A DNA stretch of 64,000 nt from Salmonella enterica subsp. arizonae (GTDB lineage Bacteria; Pseudomonadota; Gammaproteobacteria; Enterobacterales; Enterobacteriaceae). A program made the position numbers and the translations under genes. Shown here piece by piece: positions 10,479-21,534 of the stretch (position 1 is the stretch's first letter; each line of letters begins with the position of its first letter). The notes beneath the pieces are model-generated. The model did no database searches. It was given only the letters and a program-made list of their open reading frames with translations, and was not told where the DNA came from. Where the stretch lies: NCBI RefSeq assembly GCF_008692845.1, contig NZ_VXJW01000017.1, forward strand, positions 1-64,000. Reading direction: 5' to 3'.

Positions 10479-10605
10479 TATACACCTCATCCTTCACGCT
10501 ACCTCCTTGTCGGCTGCACTCGCTTACTCCAGTCGCTTATTAATGTGAGCGCTGGGGGATTCACTCCTTTGCCGCCTTGATGTAGTTTGAATGAATTAGT
10601 GTATA
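10479..10605. repeat. ERIC (IRU) repeat in the kup leader
   Basis: A 127-bp imperfect palindrome bounded by TATA at both ends (10479-10482 and 10602-10605). It contains the conserved ERIC core words: CTCGCTTACTCCAGTCGCTTA and TGTGAGCGCTGGGGGATTCAC are close variants of the two standard ERIC primer sites. 127 bp is the canonical full length. It lies between kup and ravA, in the orientation that places it in the transcribed kup leader. Confidence 0.88.
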
Positions 10606-10761
10606 GATATGAAATGCGTGTGCTTAGTCCCTTGGCCCACAAAAAAGCGCACAGTATGCACGATTAATCATAAAAGCGTACCCCTAAATGAAGCCAGATT
10701 AACCTGGCTCAAAGAAAAATAAACAGCGCTTCAGACGATTACAGCCCAGGTGGTGAAACGT

Positions 10762-10768
10762 CTATACT
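10762..10768 (+). promoter_or_regulatory. possible sigma-S -10 element of ravA-viaA
   Basis: CTATACT, the consensus extended -10 for sigma-S RNA polymerase, 44 bp before the ravA start. E. coli ravA-viaA is known to be RpoS dependent. No good -35 is visible, as is common for sigma-S promoters. Confidence 0.5.
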
Positions 10769-10811
10769 CGCAATTAGCATGATCCATTTGACGAAAGGAC
10801 GCCTCTTTATT

Positions 10812-12308
10812 ATGGCTCACCCACATTTATTAGCGGAAAGAATTTCCCGTCTGAGCAGCGCCCTTGAGAAGGGACTGTATGAACGTAGCCACGCCATACG
10901 CCTTTGTCTACTGGCGGCGTTAAGCGGTGAAAGCGTCTTTTTGCTGGGCCCGCCCGGTATCGCCAAGAGTCTGATTGCCCGCCGCCTGAAGTTTGCTTTC
11001 CAGCGCGCCCGCGCTTTTGAATATCTGATGACACGCTTTTCCACGCCGGAAGAGGTTTTTGGCCCGCTTTCTATTCAGGCGCTGAAAGATGAAGGCCGTT
11101 ATGAGCGCTTAACGACCGGCTATCTTCCCGAAGCCGAAATCGTTTTTCTTGATGAAATCTGGAAGGCGGGCCCCGCTATCCTGAACACATTGCTGACCGC
11201 CATTAACGAACGCCACTTCCGCAACGGCGCCTTTGAAGAAAAAATCCCGATGCGGTTGCTGGTAGCTGCCTCTAACGAACTGCCCGAAGCGGACAGCAGC
11301 CTGGAAGCGTTGTACGACCGGATGCTGATTCGCCTGTGGCTGGATAAAGTTCAGGATAAAGCCAATTTCCGCTCCATGCTGGTTAGCCAGCAGGATGAGA
11401 GCGATAACCCGGTACCCGCCTCGTTACAGGTCAGCGACGAAGAATACCAGCAGTGGCAAAAAGATATCGGCGCTATTTCGCTTCCCGATCCGGTCTTTGA
11501 GTTGATATTTACTCTGCGCCAACAACTGGATAATTTACCGAATGCGCCTTATGTCTCCGACCGCCGCTGGAAGAAAGCCATCCGCCTGTTACAGGCCAGC
11601 GCCTTCTTTAGCGGACGCGACGCGATTGCGCCGATTGACCTTATCCTGCTAAAAGATTGCTTGTGGTATGACGCGCAGAGTCTGAATCTCATGCAACAAC
11701 AACTGGAAATATTGATGACCGGACACGCCTGGCAGCAGCAGGCCATGCTGACCCGTCTTGGCGGTATCGTCCAGCGCCGCCTCCAGTTGCAGCAACAGCA
11801 AAGCGATAAAACCGCATTCACCGTTATTAAACAAGGCGGTATGTTCAGTCGTCGCCCACATTACACTTTACCGCCGGAAGCCAGCGCGTCGACGTTGACG
11901 TTACTGCTACAAAAACCGCTAAAACTGCATGATATGGAAGTGCTCCATATTACTTTTGACCGCAGCGCACTGGAACTTTGGCTGACCAAAGGCGGCGAGA
12001 TCCGCGGCAAACTGAACGGGATAGGCTTTGCCCAAACGCTGAATATGGAAGTCGATAACGCCCAACACCTGGTGGTGCGCGACATCAGTCTACAAGGCAC
12101 CCGTCTGGCGTTGCCGGAAGCGGCAGAAGACAGTATGCCTGCGGAGATTAAACAGCAACTGGAAGCGTTAGAAAACGACTGGCGTCAGCAGCATACCCGC
12201 TTCAGCGAGCAGCAGCATTGTCTGTTTATTCACAGTGACTGGCCTGGGCGTATTGAGGCCAGCCTGCAGGATGTAGGAGAACAGATCCGCCAGGCGCAAC
12301 AATGCTAA
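10812..12308 (+). CDS. ravA: MoxR-type AAA+ ATPase RavA
   Basis: A 498-aa regulatory ATPase of the MoxR family. Walker A GPPGIAKS (about 45-52), Walker B IVFLDEI (about 105-111) and sensor-1 AASNELP are present. The C-terminal half corresponds to the triple-helical and LARA domains that bind the lysine decarboxylase CadA/LdcI. The start at [10 protein letters not shown] agrees with E. coli; the frame is open 11 codons further up, but there is no better ribosome site. It overlaps viaA by 7 bp, implying coupled translation. Confidence 0.95.
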   Translation: MAHPHLLAERISRLSSALEKGLYERSHAIRLCLLAALSGESVFLLGPPGIAKSLIARRLKFAFQRARAFEYLMTRFSTPEEVFGPLSIQALKDEGRYERLTTGYLPEAEIVFLDEIWKAGPAILNTLLTAINERHFRNGAFEEKIPMRLLVAASNELPEADSSLEALYDRMLIRLWLDKVQDKANFRSMLVSQQDESDNPVPASLQVSDEEYQQWQKDIGAISLPDPVFELIFTLRQQLDNLPNAPYVSDRRWKKAIRLLQASAFFSGRDAIAPIDLILLKDCLWYDAQSLNLMQQQLEILMTGHAWQQQAMLTRLGGIVQRRLQLQQQQSDKTAFTVIKQGGMFSRRPHYTLPPEASASTLTLLLQKPLKLHDMEVLHITFDRSALELWLTKGGEIRGKLNGIGFAQTLNMEVDNAQHLVVRDISLQGTRLALPEAAEDSMPAEIKQQLEALENDWRQQHTRFSEQQHCLFIHSDWPGRIEASLQDVGEQIRQAQQC

Positions 12309-13753
12309 CGCTGGATACGCTAAACGTCATGCTGGCCGTCAGCGAAGAGGGAATGGTCGAAGAGATGATCCTCGCGCTACTGGCTTCTCCGCAACTGGTC
12401 ATTTTCTTTGAAAAATTTCCGCGTTTAAAAAACGCTGTTACCGCCGATCTCCCGCGCTGGCGGGAAGCGCTACGCAGTCGGCTTAAAGACGCACGCGTTC
12501 CGCAGAAACTCACGGAAGAAGTCATGTGCTATCAGCAAAGCCAACTTCTCTCCACACCACAGTTCATCGTGCAACTACCGCAAATACTAGCGTTGCTTCA
12601 TCGTTTACATTCACCGTATGCCGCGCAGGCGAAGCAGTTGGTGGAGAGCAACAGTACCTTTACTCCCTCGCTACATACGCTTTTTTTGCAACGCTGGCGG
12701 TTAAGCCTGGTCGTGCAGGCCACCACGTTAAATCAACAACTGCTGGAAGAAGAGCGCGAGCAATTGCTGAGTGATGTTCAGGAACGGATGACGCTGAGCG
12801 GACAACTGGAACCAACGCTGGCGGAAAATGATAATGCCGCAGGCCGTCTGTGGGATATGAGCGCGGGCCAGCTTAAACGCGGTGATTATCAACTGATCGT
12901 AAAATATGGCGAATTTCTCGCCGCCCAGCCGGAGCTAAAGCAACTGGCGGAACAACTGGGGCGTTCGCGGGAAGCCAAATCGGTGCCAAAAAAAGACGCG
13001 CCGATGGAAACCTTTCGTACATTGGTACGCGAACCCGCTACGGTGCCGGAGCAGGTTGACGGTATTCAACAAAGCGATGATATTCTGCGCTTGTTACCGC
13101 CGGAGCTGGCAACGCTCGGCATCACTGAGCTGGAATATGAATTCTACCGCCGGCTGGTGGAAAAACAGCTCCTCACCTATCGTCTGCATGGCGAAGCATG
13201 GCGCGAGAAAGTGACTGAACGTCCGGTGGTACATCAGGATGTCGACAAGCAACCACGCGGACCGTTTATTGTCTGCGTCGATACCTCAGGCTCAATGGGA
13301 GGCTTTAACGAGCAGTGCGCAAAAGCGTTCTGCCTGGCGTTGATGCGCGTGGCGCTGGCGGATAACCGCCGCTGTTTTATTATGCTATTTTCCACCGAGG
13401 TCGTGCGTTATGAACTCTCCGGCCCGGAAGGTATTGAACAGGCTATTCGCTTTCTAAGCCAACGTTTCCGCGGCGGCACGGATATTGCTAGCTGTTTTCG
13501 CGCTATCATTGAACGGATGCAGAGGCGGAAATGGTTTGATGCCGATGCGGTGGTCATTTCGGATTTTATCGCCCAGCGCTTGCCGGACGACGTGGTGAGT
13601 AAAGTGGGAGAGTTGCAGCGTCTTCACCAGCACCGATTCCACGCGGTGGCGATGTCCGCACACGGCAAACCCGGCATCATGCGCATTTTCGATCATATCT
13701 GGCGCTTTGATACCGGGATGCGAAGCCGCCTGTTACGACGCTGGCGGCGTTAA
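12302..13753 (+). CDS. viaA: VWA-domain protein ViaA, partner of RavA
   Basis: A 483-aa protein with a C-terminal von Willebrand A domain. The metal-ion-dependent adhesion motif DTSGSMGG lies near residue 327. The N-terminal half is helical. ViaA stimulates RavA ATPase activity, and the pair is linked to respiratory complex maturation and aminoglycoside sensitivity. ATG overlaps the ravA stop. It ends 4 bp from the end of the convergent asnA. Confidence 0.94.
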   Translation: MLTLDTLNVMLAVSEEGMVEEMILALLASPQLVIFFEKFPRLKNAVTADLPRWREALRSRLKDARVPQKLTEEVMCYQQSQLLSTPQFIVQLPQILALLHRLHSPYAAQAKQLVESNSTFTPSLHTLFLQRWRLSLVVQATTLNQQLLEEEREQLLSDVQERMTLSGQLEPTLAENDNAAGRLWDMSAGQLKRGDYQLIVKYGEFLAAQPELKQLAEQLGRSREAKSVPKKDAPMETFRTLVREPATVPEQVDGIQQSDDILRLLPPELATLGITELEYEFYRRLVEKQLLTYRLHGEAWREKVTERPVVHQDVDKQPRGPFIVCVDTSGSMGGFNEQCAKAFCLALMRVALADNRRCFIMLFSTEVVRYELSGPEGIEQAIRFLSQRFRGGTDIASCFRAIIERMQRRKWFDADAVVISDFIAQRLPDDVVSKVGELQRLHQHRFHAVAMSAHGKPGIMRIFDHIWRFDTGMRSRLLRRWRR

Positions 13754-13757
13754 CGGA

Positions 13758-14750
13758 TTATAAAATAGCAGGAATGCTTTCCCGAACCTGTGCGGGCCAT
13801 ACGCCGCACTGCACCTGACCAATATGCGGCAATTGCAGCAGCAACATGGTCAGACGCGACTGGCCAATCCCGCCGCCGATGGTCTGCGGCATTTCGCCGC
13901 GCAACAGCGCCTGGTGCCACTCAAGCTGTAGGCGATCTTCGTCACCGGTAAGCTGAAGCTGACGCATCAGCGTATCAGCATCCACGCGGATCCCCATAGA
14001 CGAAAGCTCAAACGCATCTTCCAGCACCGGGTTCCACACCAGGATATCGCCGTTCAGACCGGCGTAGCCCAGCTCAGATGCGGAGCTCCAGTCGTCATAG
14101 TCCGGCGCGCGAACGTCATGACGTTTGCCATCGCTAAGCGTGCCGCCAATCCCAACCAGAAATACCGCGCCTAACGCTTTCACTATCGCACGTTCACGAC
14201 CTTTGGCATCGAGATCGGGATAGCGTGACAACAGATCCTGACTATGAACAAAGTGGATCCTCTCCGGCAGGAACGGCGCCAGACCAAACTGTTTATGCAC
14301 TTCCGCTTCCGTCGCTTTAATTCCCGCCCAGATCGCCTCTACCGTGCTTTTCAGGGTGGAGAATTGGCGCTCGCCGTCGCCCATGACACGCTCCCAGTCC
14401 CATTGATCAACATAGACCGAGTGGAGCGGAGAGAGACGGTCTTCATCGGGGCGAAGGGCTTTCATGTGCGTGTAGAGCCCTTCGCCCGCGCTGAAGTCAT
14501 GTTGCCCCAGGGTTTGACGTTTCCACTTCGCCAGTGAATGCACGACTTCGAACTGGGCGTCAGGCAACGTTTTCACTTTTACCTGTACCGCTTTTTCACA
14601 GCCGGACAAATTATCCTGCGTGCCATCTCCTACCCGACTCAGGATAGGAGCCTGGACTTCAATCAGTCCCAGACGCTCCTCGAGTTGGCGAGAGAAATGT
14701 GATTTAACGAAGCTAATTTGGCGTTGTTTGGCAATGTAAGCGGTTTTCAT
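13758..14750 (-). CDS. asnA: aspartate-ammonia ligase (asparagine synthetase A)
   Basis: A 330-aa ammonia-dependent asparagine synthetase that forms Asn from Asp, NH4+ and ATP. The fold is that of a class II aminoacyl-tRNA synthetase, with motif-3-like [14 protein letters not shown] near the C-terminus. The start [11 protein letters not shown] at 14750 matches E. coli; the frame is open 20 codons upstream but lacks conservation. Divergent from asnC, which activates it when asparagine is scarce. Confidence 0.96.
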   Translation of the reverse strand: MKTAYIAKQRQISFVKSHFSRQLEERLGLIEVQAPILSRVGDGTQDNLSGCEKAVQVKVKTLPDAQFEVVHSLAKWKRQTLGQHDFSAGEGLYTHMKALRPDEDRLSPLHSVYVDQWDWERVMGDGERQFSTLKSTVEAIWAGIKATEAEVHKQFGLAPFLPERIHFVHSQDLLSRYPDLDAKGRERAIVKALGAVFLVGIGGTLSDGKRHDVRAPDYDDWSSASELGYAGLNGDILVWNPVLEDAFELSSMGIRVDADTLMRQLQLTGDEDRLQLEWHQALLRGEMPQTIGGGIGQSRLTMLLLQLPHIGQVQCGVWPAQVRESIPAIL

Positions 14751-14846
14751 TATTTTTACTCCTGCGTCCTGTTGCCTATGATTAAGCAACAAAATGAGGT
14801 CACTATTCAATAAACAACAAACAAAAAGGTAATATAGATTTTTATT

Positions 14847-14868
14847 CGTTAAAAATAACGGCTAAAAT
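14847..14868 (+). promoter_or_regulatory. asnC promoter -10 and palindromic candidate AsnC site
   Basis: CGTTA-AAAA-TAACG (14847-14860) is followed by TAAAAT (14863-14868), a plausible -10 for asnC. The palindrome would sit inside the promoter, which fits the known negative autoregulation of asnC. The site itself is my inference. Confidence 0.35.
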
Positions 14869-14901
14869 AGAGATAATCATTAATCTTTATAAGAAAAAGC
14901 G

Positions 14902-15360
14902 ATGGAAAATTATCAGATCGACAATCTGGACCGCGGCATACTTGACGCCTTAATGGAAAATGCCCGTACCGCCTACGCCGAACTGGCTAAACAATTTGGC
15001 GTTAGCCCCGGAACCATTCACGTTCGCGTAGAAAAAATGAAACAGGCCGGGATTATTACTGGCGCCCGTATTGACGTCAGTCCTAAACAACTGGGTTACG
15101 ATGTGGGCTGCTTTATTGGCATCATTCTAAAAAGCGCCAAAGACTATCCCTCCGCGCTGGCCCGGCTGGAAAGCCTGGATGAGGTAACGGAAGCGTATTA
15201 CACCACTGGTCACTACAGCATCTTTATAAAAGTGATGTGCAAATCGATCGACGCGCTGCAGCATGTACTTATCAACAAGATCCAAACAATTGATGAAATT
15301 CAGTCCACTGAGACACTGATCGTCCTGCAGAACCCGATCATGCGTACTATAAGGCCGTGA
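14902..15360 (+). CDS. asnC: Lrp/AsnC-family regulator AsnC
   Basis: A 152-aa feast/famine regulator. The N-terminal helix-turn-helix (YAELAKQFGVSPGTIHVRVEKMKQAG) is followed by a RAM domain that binds asparagine. It activates asnA and represses itself; it may also affect mnmG/mioC. The stop codon lies in the loop of its own terminator. Confidence 0.95.
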   Translation: MENYQIDNLDRGILDALMENARTAYAELAKQFGVSPGTIHVRVEKMKQAGIITGARIDVSPKQLGYDVGCFIGIILKSAKDYPSALARLESLDEVTEAYYTTGHYSIFIKVMCKSIDALQHVLINKIQTIDEIQSTETLIVLQNPIMRTIRP

Positions 15361-15371
15361 GCGGCTTTTTT
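15351..15371 (+). terminator. asnC terminator overlapping the stop codon
   Basis: Stem AAGGCCG/CGGCTT with loop TGAG, then a run of T (15366-15371). The TGA stop of asnC forms the loop, so the ribosome would cover the hairpin while finishing translation. This limits, but may not abolish, read-through into mioC and oriC. Confidence 0.75.
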
Positions 15372-15381
15372 AATCCCACAT

Positions 15382-15421
15382 TTTTCCACAGGTAGATCCC
15401 AGCTCGTTCACAGCGTACAAT
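15382..15421 (+). promoter_or_regulatory. mioC promoter with DnaA box
   Basis: TTTTCCACA (15382-15390) is a one-mismatch DnaA box; TACAAT (15416-15421) is a good -10 followed by a GC-rich GCGCC discriminator as in stringently controlled promoters. DnaA represses mioC transcription, which would otherwise run into oriC. Confidence 0.7.
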
Positions 15422-15448
15422 GCGCCTTCTATATAAAGGTGGGCGATC

Positions 15449-15892
15449 ATGGCAGACATTACTCTTATCAGCGGCAGCACTCTGGGCGGCGCCGAATACG
15501 TCGCGGAACATCTGGCGGAAAAGCTGGAAGCTGCCGGTTTTTCAACTGAAACGCTGCACGGTCCGCGATTAGAGGATCTGTCAACCTCCGGGAGCTGGCT
15601 GATAATCAGCTCAACGCATGGCGCCGGAGACATTCCGGACAACCTGCTCCCTTTCTATAAAGACCTTCAGTCGCAAAAAACCAATCTTTCCGCAGTACGT
15701 TTTGGCGCAATTGGTATTGGCAGCCGTGAATACGACACATTTTGCGGCGCTATTAAGAAAATAGAAGCTGAACTGAAAGGCGCTGGCGCAAAACAGCTTG
15801 GTGAAACACTGAAGATCAACATCCTTGAACACGATATTCCGGAAGATCCAGCGGAGATTTGGCTCGATTCCTGGATTAATTTACTCAAATAA
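15449..15892 (+). CDS. mioC: flavodoxin-like protein MioC
   Basis: A 147-aa FMN-binding flavodoxin. The phosphate loop SGSTLGGAEYVAEHLAE follows the first strand, and the second FMN region SSTHGAGDIPDN is present. It supports biotin synthase activity in vitro. The gene lies between asnC and oriC and is transcribed toward the origin. Confidence 0.95.
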   Translation: MADITLISGSTLGGAEYVAEHLAEKLEAAGFSTETLHGPRLEDLSTSGSWLIISSTHGAGDIPDNLLPFYKDLQSQKTNLSAVRFGAIGIGSREYDTFCGAIKKIEAELKGAGAKQLGETLKINILEHDIPEDPAEIWLDSWINLLK

Positions 15893-15914
15893 GTGTAAAT
15901 ATCGTGCGAACAAC

Positions 15915-15923
15915 TGTGGATAA
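15915..15923 (-). promoter_or_regulatory. DnaA box R4
   Basis: Perfect box TTATCCACA on the minus strand, at the mioC edge of oriC. A high-affinity anchor site for DnaA. Confidence 0.93.
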
Positions 15924-15953
15924 CTATGGTAGGAAGCTTGGATCAACCGGTAG

Positions 15954-15962
15954 TTATCCAAA
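15954..15962 (+). promoter_or_regulatory. DnaA box R3
   Basis: TTATCCAAA, the same variant as the weak R3 site of E. coli. Confidence 0.8.
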
Positions 15963-15988
15963 GAATAACCGTTGCTCACTTTTTGAGT

Positions 15989-15997
15989 TGTGCATAA
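15989..15997 (-). promoter_or_regulatory. DnaA box R2 (variant)
   Basis: TTATGCACA on the minus strand. The E. coli R2 box is TTATACACA, so this has one substitution at position 5. Confidence 0.85.
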
Positions 15998-16017
15998 CTC
16001 TCTGTTTTGATCCCAGT

Positions 16018-16026
16018 TTATACGGG
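16018..16026 (+). promoter_or_regulatory. DnaA box R5/M-like
   Basis: TTATACGGG, a weak box at the place of R5(M) in E. coli oriC. Confidence 0.55.
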
Positions 16027-16063
16027 CCACGATCACCGATCATTCACAGCTAGTGATCCTTGC

Positions 16064-16076
16064 CAACCTATTGATC
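16064..16076 (-). promoter_or_regulatory. IHF site in oriC
   Basis: Minus-strand GATCAATAGGTTG fits the IHF consensus WATCAANNNNTTR at 12 of 13 positions. It lies between R5 and R1, where IHF bends oriC to help DnaA open the duplex. Confidence 0.65.
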
Positions 16077-16094
16077 TTTACTACATGATCTGGG

Positions 16095-16103
16095 TTATCC
16101 ACA
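16095..16103 (+). promoter_or_regulatory. DnaA box R1
   Basis: Perfect TTATCCACA next to the AT-rich 13-mers; a high-affinity DnaA site. Confidence 0.93.
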
Positions 16104-16116
16104 GCCTGTCGCGATC

Positions 16117-16160
16117 CTAATAAGAGATCACAATAGAACAGATCTCTAAATAAAAAGATC
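16117..16160. other. oriC duplex-unwinding element (three 13-mers)
   Basis: On the minus strand the 13-mers read GATCTCTTATTAG (R, 16117-16129), GATCTGTTCTATT (M, 16132-16144) and GATCTTTTTATTT (L, 16148-16160). All begin with GATC and fit GATCTNTTNTTTT to differing degrees. This is where the strands first open. Confidence 0.92.
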
Positions 16161-16187
16161 TTCTTTTAATAGCCAGGATCCCGGGGC

Positions 16188-16216
16188 TTTCTCCATAGGC
16201 TAAAGTTGAGTAGAAT
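16188..16216 (+). promoter_or_regulatory. mnmG (gidA) promoter candidate
   Basis: TAGAAT (16211-16216) as -10 with TTTCTC 17 bp upstream, followed by a GC-rich CGCCCGGG region. Transcription from here moves away from oriC and is known in E. coli to aid initiation. Confidence 0.45.
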
Positions 16217-16269
16217 CCATCGCCCGGGCTTCAATCCATTTTCATACCGCGTTATGCGAGGCAATTACC

Positions 16270-18159
16270 ATGTTTTATCCGGATCCTTTTGACGTCATTA
16301 TCATTGGCGGGGGTCATGCAGGCACTGAGGCCGCAATGGCCGCAGCGCGTATGGGTCAACAGACTCTGCTTTTGACACACAATATCGACACGTTGGGACA
16401 GATGAGCTGCAACCCGGCCATTGGCGGTATTGGGAAGGGACATCTGGTAAAAGAGGTGGATGCGCTCGGCGGTCTGATGGCGGCAGCGATTGATCGGGCA
16501 GGTATCCAGTTTAGGATACTAAACGCCAGTAAAGGCCCGGCTGTTCGCGCCACTCGCGCCCAAGCGGATCGAGTTTTGTATCGTCAGGCGGTGCGCACTG
16601 CTCTGGAGAATCAGCCGAACCTGATGCTCTTCCAGCAAGCCGTTGAAGATCTGATTGTCGAGAATGATCGCGTAGTCGGCGCAGTGACCCAAATGGGCCT
16701 CAAATTCCGCGCCAAAGCCGTTGTGCTTACGGTTGGCACGTTCCTGGATGGCAAAATTCACATTGGTCTGGATAACTACAGCGGAGGCCGTGCTGGCGAT
16801 CCGCCGTCTATCCCGCTGTCTCGTCGTCTGCGTGAACTGCCGCTGCGCGTCAGCCGTCTGAAAACCGGTACGCCGCCGCGTATTGATGCGCGCACTATCG
16901 ATTTCAGCGTGTTAGCTCAACAGCATGGCGATAACCCAATGCCGGTTTTTTCATTCATGGGGAATGCTTCTCAGCATCCGCAACAGGTGCCGTGTTACAT
17001 CACGCATACCAATGAGAAAACCCATGACGTGATCCGTAATAACCTAGATCGCAGCCCAATGTATGCTGGCGTGATCGAAGGGATCGGTCCACGCTATTGC
17101 CCGTCGATCGAAGACAAGGTGATGCGTTTTTCCGATCGTAACCAGCATCAGATCTTCCTGGAGCCGGAAGGGCTGACCTCCAACGAGATTTACCCTAACG
17201 GTATCTCCACCAGCCTGCCGTTTGACGTGCAAATGCAGATTGTCCGCTCCATGCAGGGCATGGAGAACGCGAAGATCGTTCGCCCAGGTTACGCGATTGA
17301 GTACGATTTCTTTGATCCGCGCGACCTGAAACCGACGCTGGAGAGCAAATTTATCCAGGGGCTGTTTTTCGCCGGACAAATCAACGGTACTACCGGTTAC
17401 GAAGAAGCGGCGGCGCAGGGCTTGCTCGCCGGTCTGAATGCCGCGCGTTTATCTGCGGACAAAGAAGGCTGGGCGCCTGCGCGCTCTCAGGCTTATCTCG
17501 GCGTGCTGGTGGATGATCTGTGTACATTAGGTACGAAAGAGCCGTACCGCATGTTTACCTCTCGTGCGGAATATCGCCTGATGCTGCGTGAAGACAATGC
17601 CGATCTGCGCCTGACTGAAATAGGCCGCGATCTGGGTCTGGTGGATGACGAACGCTGGGCGCGCTTCAACGAGAAGCTGGAGAATATCGAACGCGAACGC
17701 CAGCGGCTGAAATCAACATGGGTAACGCCGTCTGCGGAATTCGTCGCTGATGTGAATGCGCATTTAACCACGCCCCTCTCCCGTGAGGCCAGCGGTGAAG
17801 ATCTGTTGCGTCGTCCGGAAATGACCTACGCGCAGCTCACTTCGCTTTCCGCATTTGCGCCTGCGCTTGAAGATGAGCAAGCCGCAGAGCAGGTGGAAAT
17901 CCAGGTCAAATACGAAGGGTATATCGCTCGTCAGCAGGATGAGATTGAAAAACAGCTACGTAATGAGAATACGCTGCTGCCTGCCACGCTGGATTATCGT
18001 CTGGTTTCTGGTTTGTCGAACGAAGTCATTGCCAAACTGAATGATCATAAACCGGCTTCTATCGGCCAGGCATCGCGTATATCCGGCGTCACGCCAGCGG
18101 CGATCTCCATTCTGCTGGTATGGCTCAAAAAACAAGGTATGCTGCGTCGTAGCGCTTAA
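16270..18159 (+). CDS. mnmG: tRNA uridine-34 modification enzyme MnmG (GidA)
   Basis: A 629-aa FAD-dependent protein. The N-terminal dinucleotide motif [17 protein letters not shown] and the GidA signature region ([19 protein letters not shown]) are clear. With MnmE it installs the carboxymethylaminomethyl (or aminomethyl) group on the wobble uridine of certain tRNAs. Same length as the E. coli protein. Its partner mnmE is also in this window (41210-42574). Confidence 0.97.
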   Translation: MFYPDPFDVIIIGGGHAGTEAAMAAARMGQQTLLLTHNIDTLGQMSCNPAIGGIGKGHLVKEVDALGGLMAAAIDRAGIQFRILNASKGPAVRATRAQADRVLYRQAVRTALENQPNLMLFQQAVEDLIVENDRVVGAVTQMGLKFRAKAVVLTVGTFLDGKIHIGLDNYSGGRAGDPPSIPLSRRLRELPLRVSRLKTGTPPRIDARTIDFSVLAQQHGDNPMPVFSFMGNASQHPQQVPCYITHTNEKTHDVIRNNLDRSPMYAGVIEGIGPRYCPSIEDKVMRFSDRNQHQIFLEPEGLTSNEIYPNGISTSLPFDVQMQIVRSMQGMENAKIVRPGYAIEYDFFDPRDLKPTLESKFIQGLFFAGQINGTTGYEEAAAQGLLAGLNAARLSADKEGWAPARSQAYLGVLVDDLCTLGTKEPYRMFTSRAEYRLMLREDNADLRLTEIGRDLGLVDDERWARFNEKLENIERERQRLKSTWVTPSAEFVADVNAHLTTPLSREASGEDLLRRPEMTYAQLTSLSAFAPALEDEQAAEQVEIQVKYEGYIARQQDEIEKQLRNENTLLPATLDYRLVSGLSNEVIAKLNDHKPASIGQASRISGVTPAAISILLVWLKKQGMLRRSA

Positions 18160-18171
18160 TTCATCGAATAA

Positions 18172-18240
18172 GGTCCGGTGGCGCTGCGCTTACCGGGCCT
18201 ACAATGTATCCTGGATAAGGCAACGCCCTCGTTCGGCAAG
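18172..18240. repeat. REP/BIME element between mnmG and rsmG
   Basis: REP palindrome GTCCGGTGGCGCTGCGCTTACC-type arm followed by GGGCCTAC, and a second, partial REP arm (GGATAAGGCAACGCC to TTCGGCAAGG). Confidence 0.7.
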
Positions 18241-18260
18241 GAAAACTACAGGTATCTACT

Positions 18261-18884
18261 GTGCTCAATAAACTTTCTCGTCTACTGGATGAAGCAGGTA
18301 TTTCACTTACCGATCACCAGAAAAACCATCTGGTAGCCTATGTTGGTATGCTGGATAAGTGGAATAAGGCCTATAATCTGACGTCCGTTCGCGATCCGGC
18401 TGAAATGATAGTTCGCCACATCCTCGACAGCATTGTCGTTGCGCCATATCTCCAGGGGCAGCGTTTTATTGATGTAGGGACGGGACCGGGTTTACCGGGC
18501 ATTCCGCTCGCTATCGTTCTCCCTGACGCGCATTTCACCTTACTCGACAGTCTGGGCAAGCGGGTGCGTTTTCTGCGTCAGGTTCAGCATGAGCTTAAAC
18601 TGGAAAACATTACGCCGGTTCAAAGCCGCGTTGAAGCCTATCCCTCTGAACCTCCATTCGATGGCGTTATCAGCCGCGCCTTCGCATCGTTAAGCGATAT
18701 GGTGAGCTGGTGTCGTCATCTGCCGGGAGATAAAGGGCGTTTTTATGCCTTAAAAGGGCAATTGCCAGAAGATGAGATTGCCTCGCTGCCTAATAATTTT
18801 AGCGTAGAATCTGTTGAAAAATTACGCGTTCCGCAACTGGAAGGGGAGCGGCACTTGGTGATTATTAAGTCAAACAAAGTTTAA
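18261..18884 (+). CDS. rsmG: 16S rRNA m7G527 methyltransferase RsmG
   Basis: A 207-aa SAM-dependent methyltransferase that makes 7-methylguanosine at 16S position 527; loss gives low-level streptomycin resistance. SAM-binding motif [16 protein letters not shown] lies at about residues 70-85. The start codon is GTG at 18261, as judged by protein conservation ([20 protein letters not shown]). Follows mnmG after a REP element. Confidence 0.95.
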   Translation: MLNKLSRLLDEAGISLTDHQKNHLVAYVGMLDKWNKAYNLTSVRDPAEMIVRHILDSIVVAPYLQGQRFIDVGTGPGLPGIPLAIVLPDAHFTLLDSLGKRVRFLRQVQHELKLENITPVQSRVEAYPSEPPFDGVISRAFASLSDMVSWCRHLPGDKGRFYALKGQLPEDEIASLPNNFSVESVEKLRVPQLEGERHLVIIKSNKV

Positions 18885-19381
18885 TTTTTATCAAAAAAAA
18901 TAGAAAAAAAACGACGCGGCGTGTGTTAAAAATCGTCAGGCGTAACGCATTTCAGCGTTGTTACATTTAACTCGAAATTTACGGTTTCGTTTCAACATTA
19001 CAACGCTGCTGCTTTTGTTAAAAAAGAGAGTAATCAACTTTGTAAATATCAGCCTGCTAAAAATCGAATCGAAAAACCATTTTTGCTTGTTAAATTTTTA
19101 TTATAAATGTCAATGGGGCGTTTTTGGGGTGTAAGCCGGTATTTTTAAAATAGTACCTGATTTTTCGATTAAATATCAAAAAGATGAAAAGGCATGAATT
19201 GACACGTAAATTAATTGCGCGAGCGCGAATATGTTTAATATGTGATCTGGTGCACGCTTTATCGCCAGTGTTTTCGCGCTATTTGCAGTTTTGCACGATC
19301 GTTCACACTTTGTCTAAAAGTTAAAAATGCGGGTCAGAGAAAAATATTTAAACATTTATTCACCTTTTTGCTACTTATTGT
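18885..19381. other. AT-rich spacer before the atp operon
   Basis: About 500 bp with A-tracts and no credible reading frame. It separates rsmG from the atp promoter. In E. coli the corresponding region is similarly long and carries AT-rich upstream sequence that helps atp transcription. I see no gene, repeat or clear terminator here. Confidence 0.6.
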
Positions 19382-19409
19382 TTGAAATCACGGAGCCGCA
19401 CCGTATAAT
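19382..19409 (+). promoter_or_regulatory. atp operon promoter
   Basis: TTGAAA (19382-19387), 16-bp spacer, TATAAT (19404-19409). The surrounding bases are nearly identical to the mapped E. coli atpI promoter, and AT-rich DNA lies upstream. Confidence 0.85.
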
Positions 19410-19499
19410 TTGACCGCTTTTTGATGCTTGACTCTAAGTCTTAAAGAACGTTTTATACGACACGCGGCATACCTCGAAGGGAGCAGGAGTAAAAACGTG

Positions 19500-20704
<1,205 letters not shown>

Positions 20705-20732
20705 TTTACCAATACTACTACGTTTTAACTGA

Positions 20733-21001
<269 letters not shown>

Positions 21002-21049
21002 TGAATTAAGAGCAATATCAGAAGGTTAACTAGATAGAGGCATTGTGCT

Positions 21050-21520
21050 GTGAATCTTAACGCAACAATCCTCGGCCAGGCCATCGCGTTTATTCTCTTT
21101 GTCTGGTTTTGCATGAAGTACGTATGGCCGCCGTTAATGGCTGCCATCGAGAAACGTCAGAAAGAAATTGCTGACGGTCTTGCTTCTGCTGAACGAGCAC
21201 ATAAGGATCTTGACCTTGCAAAGGCCAGCGCGACCGACCAGCTGAAAAAAGCGAAAGCGGAAGCTCAGGTAATCATCGAGCAGGCGAACAAACGCCGCGC
21301 TCAGATCCTGGACGAAGCCAAAACTGAAGCAGAGCAGGAACGTACTAAAATCGTGGCGCAGGCGCAGGCGGAAATTGAAGCCGAGCGTAAACGCGCCCGT
21401 GAAGAGCTGCGTAAGCAAGTTGCTATCCTGGCTGTTGCTGGCGCCGAGAAGATCATCGAACGTTCCGTGGATGAAGCTGCTAACAGCGACATCGTGGATA
21501 AACTTGTCGCTGAACTGTAA
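21050..21520 (+). CDS. atpF: ATP synthase F0 subunit b
   Basis: A 156-aa peripheral-stalk subunit: one N-terminal membrane helix, then a long charged coiled coil rich in Ala, Lys and Glu. The start is GTG at 21050 ([14 protein letters not shown]), as in E. coli. Confidence 0.96.
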
Positions 21521-21534
21521 GGAGGGAGGGGCTG

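Larger units (their letters stand above)
15900..16185. other. oriC: chromosomal replication origin oriC
   Basis: Located between mioC and mnmG, about 286 bp. It contains a cluster of DnaA boxes (15915-16103), an IHF site, three AT-rich 13-mers on the mnmG side (16117-16160) and about a dozen GATC sites for Dam/SeqA. Compared with the usual E. coli drawing, the sequence is given in reverse: the duplex-unwinding element is on the right. Bidirectional replication starts here. Confidence 0.97.

Noticed and set aside
18885-19381. possible small gene or RNA in the long rsmG-atpI spacer
   Set aside because: Only AT-rich sequence with A-tracts; no start with a ribosome site, no stable hairpin with a T-run.
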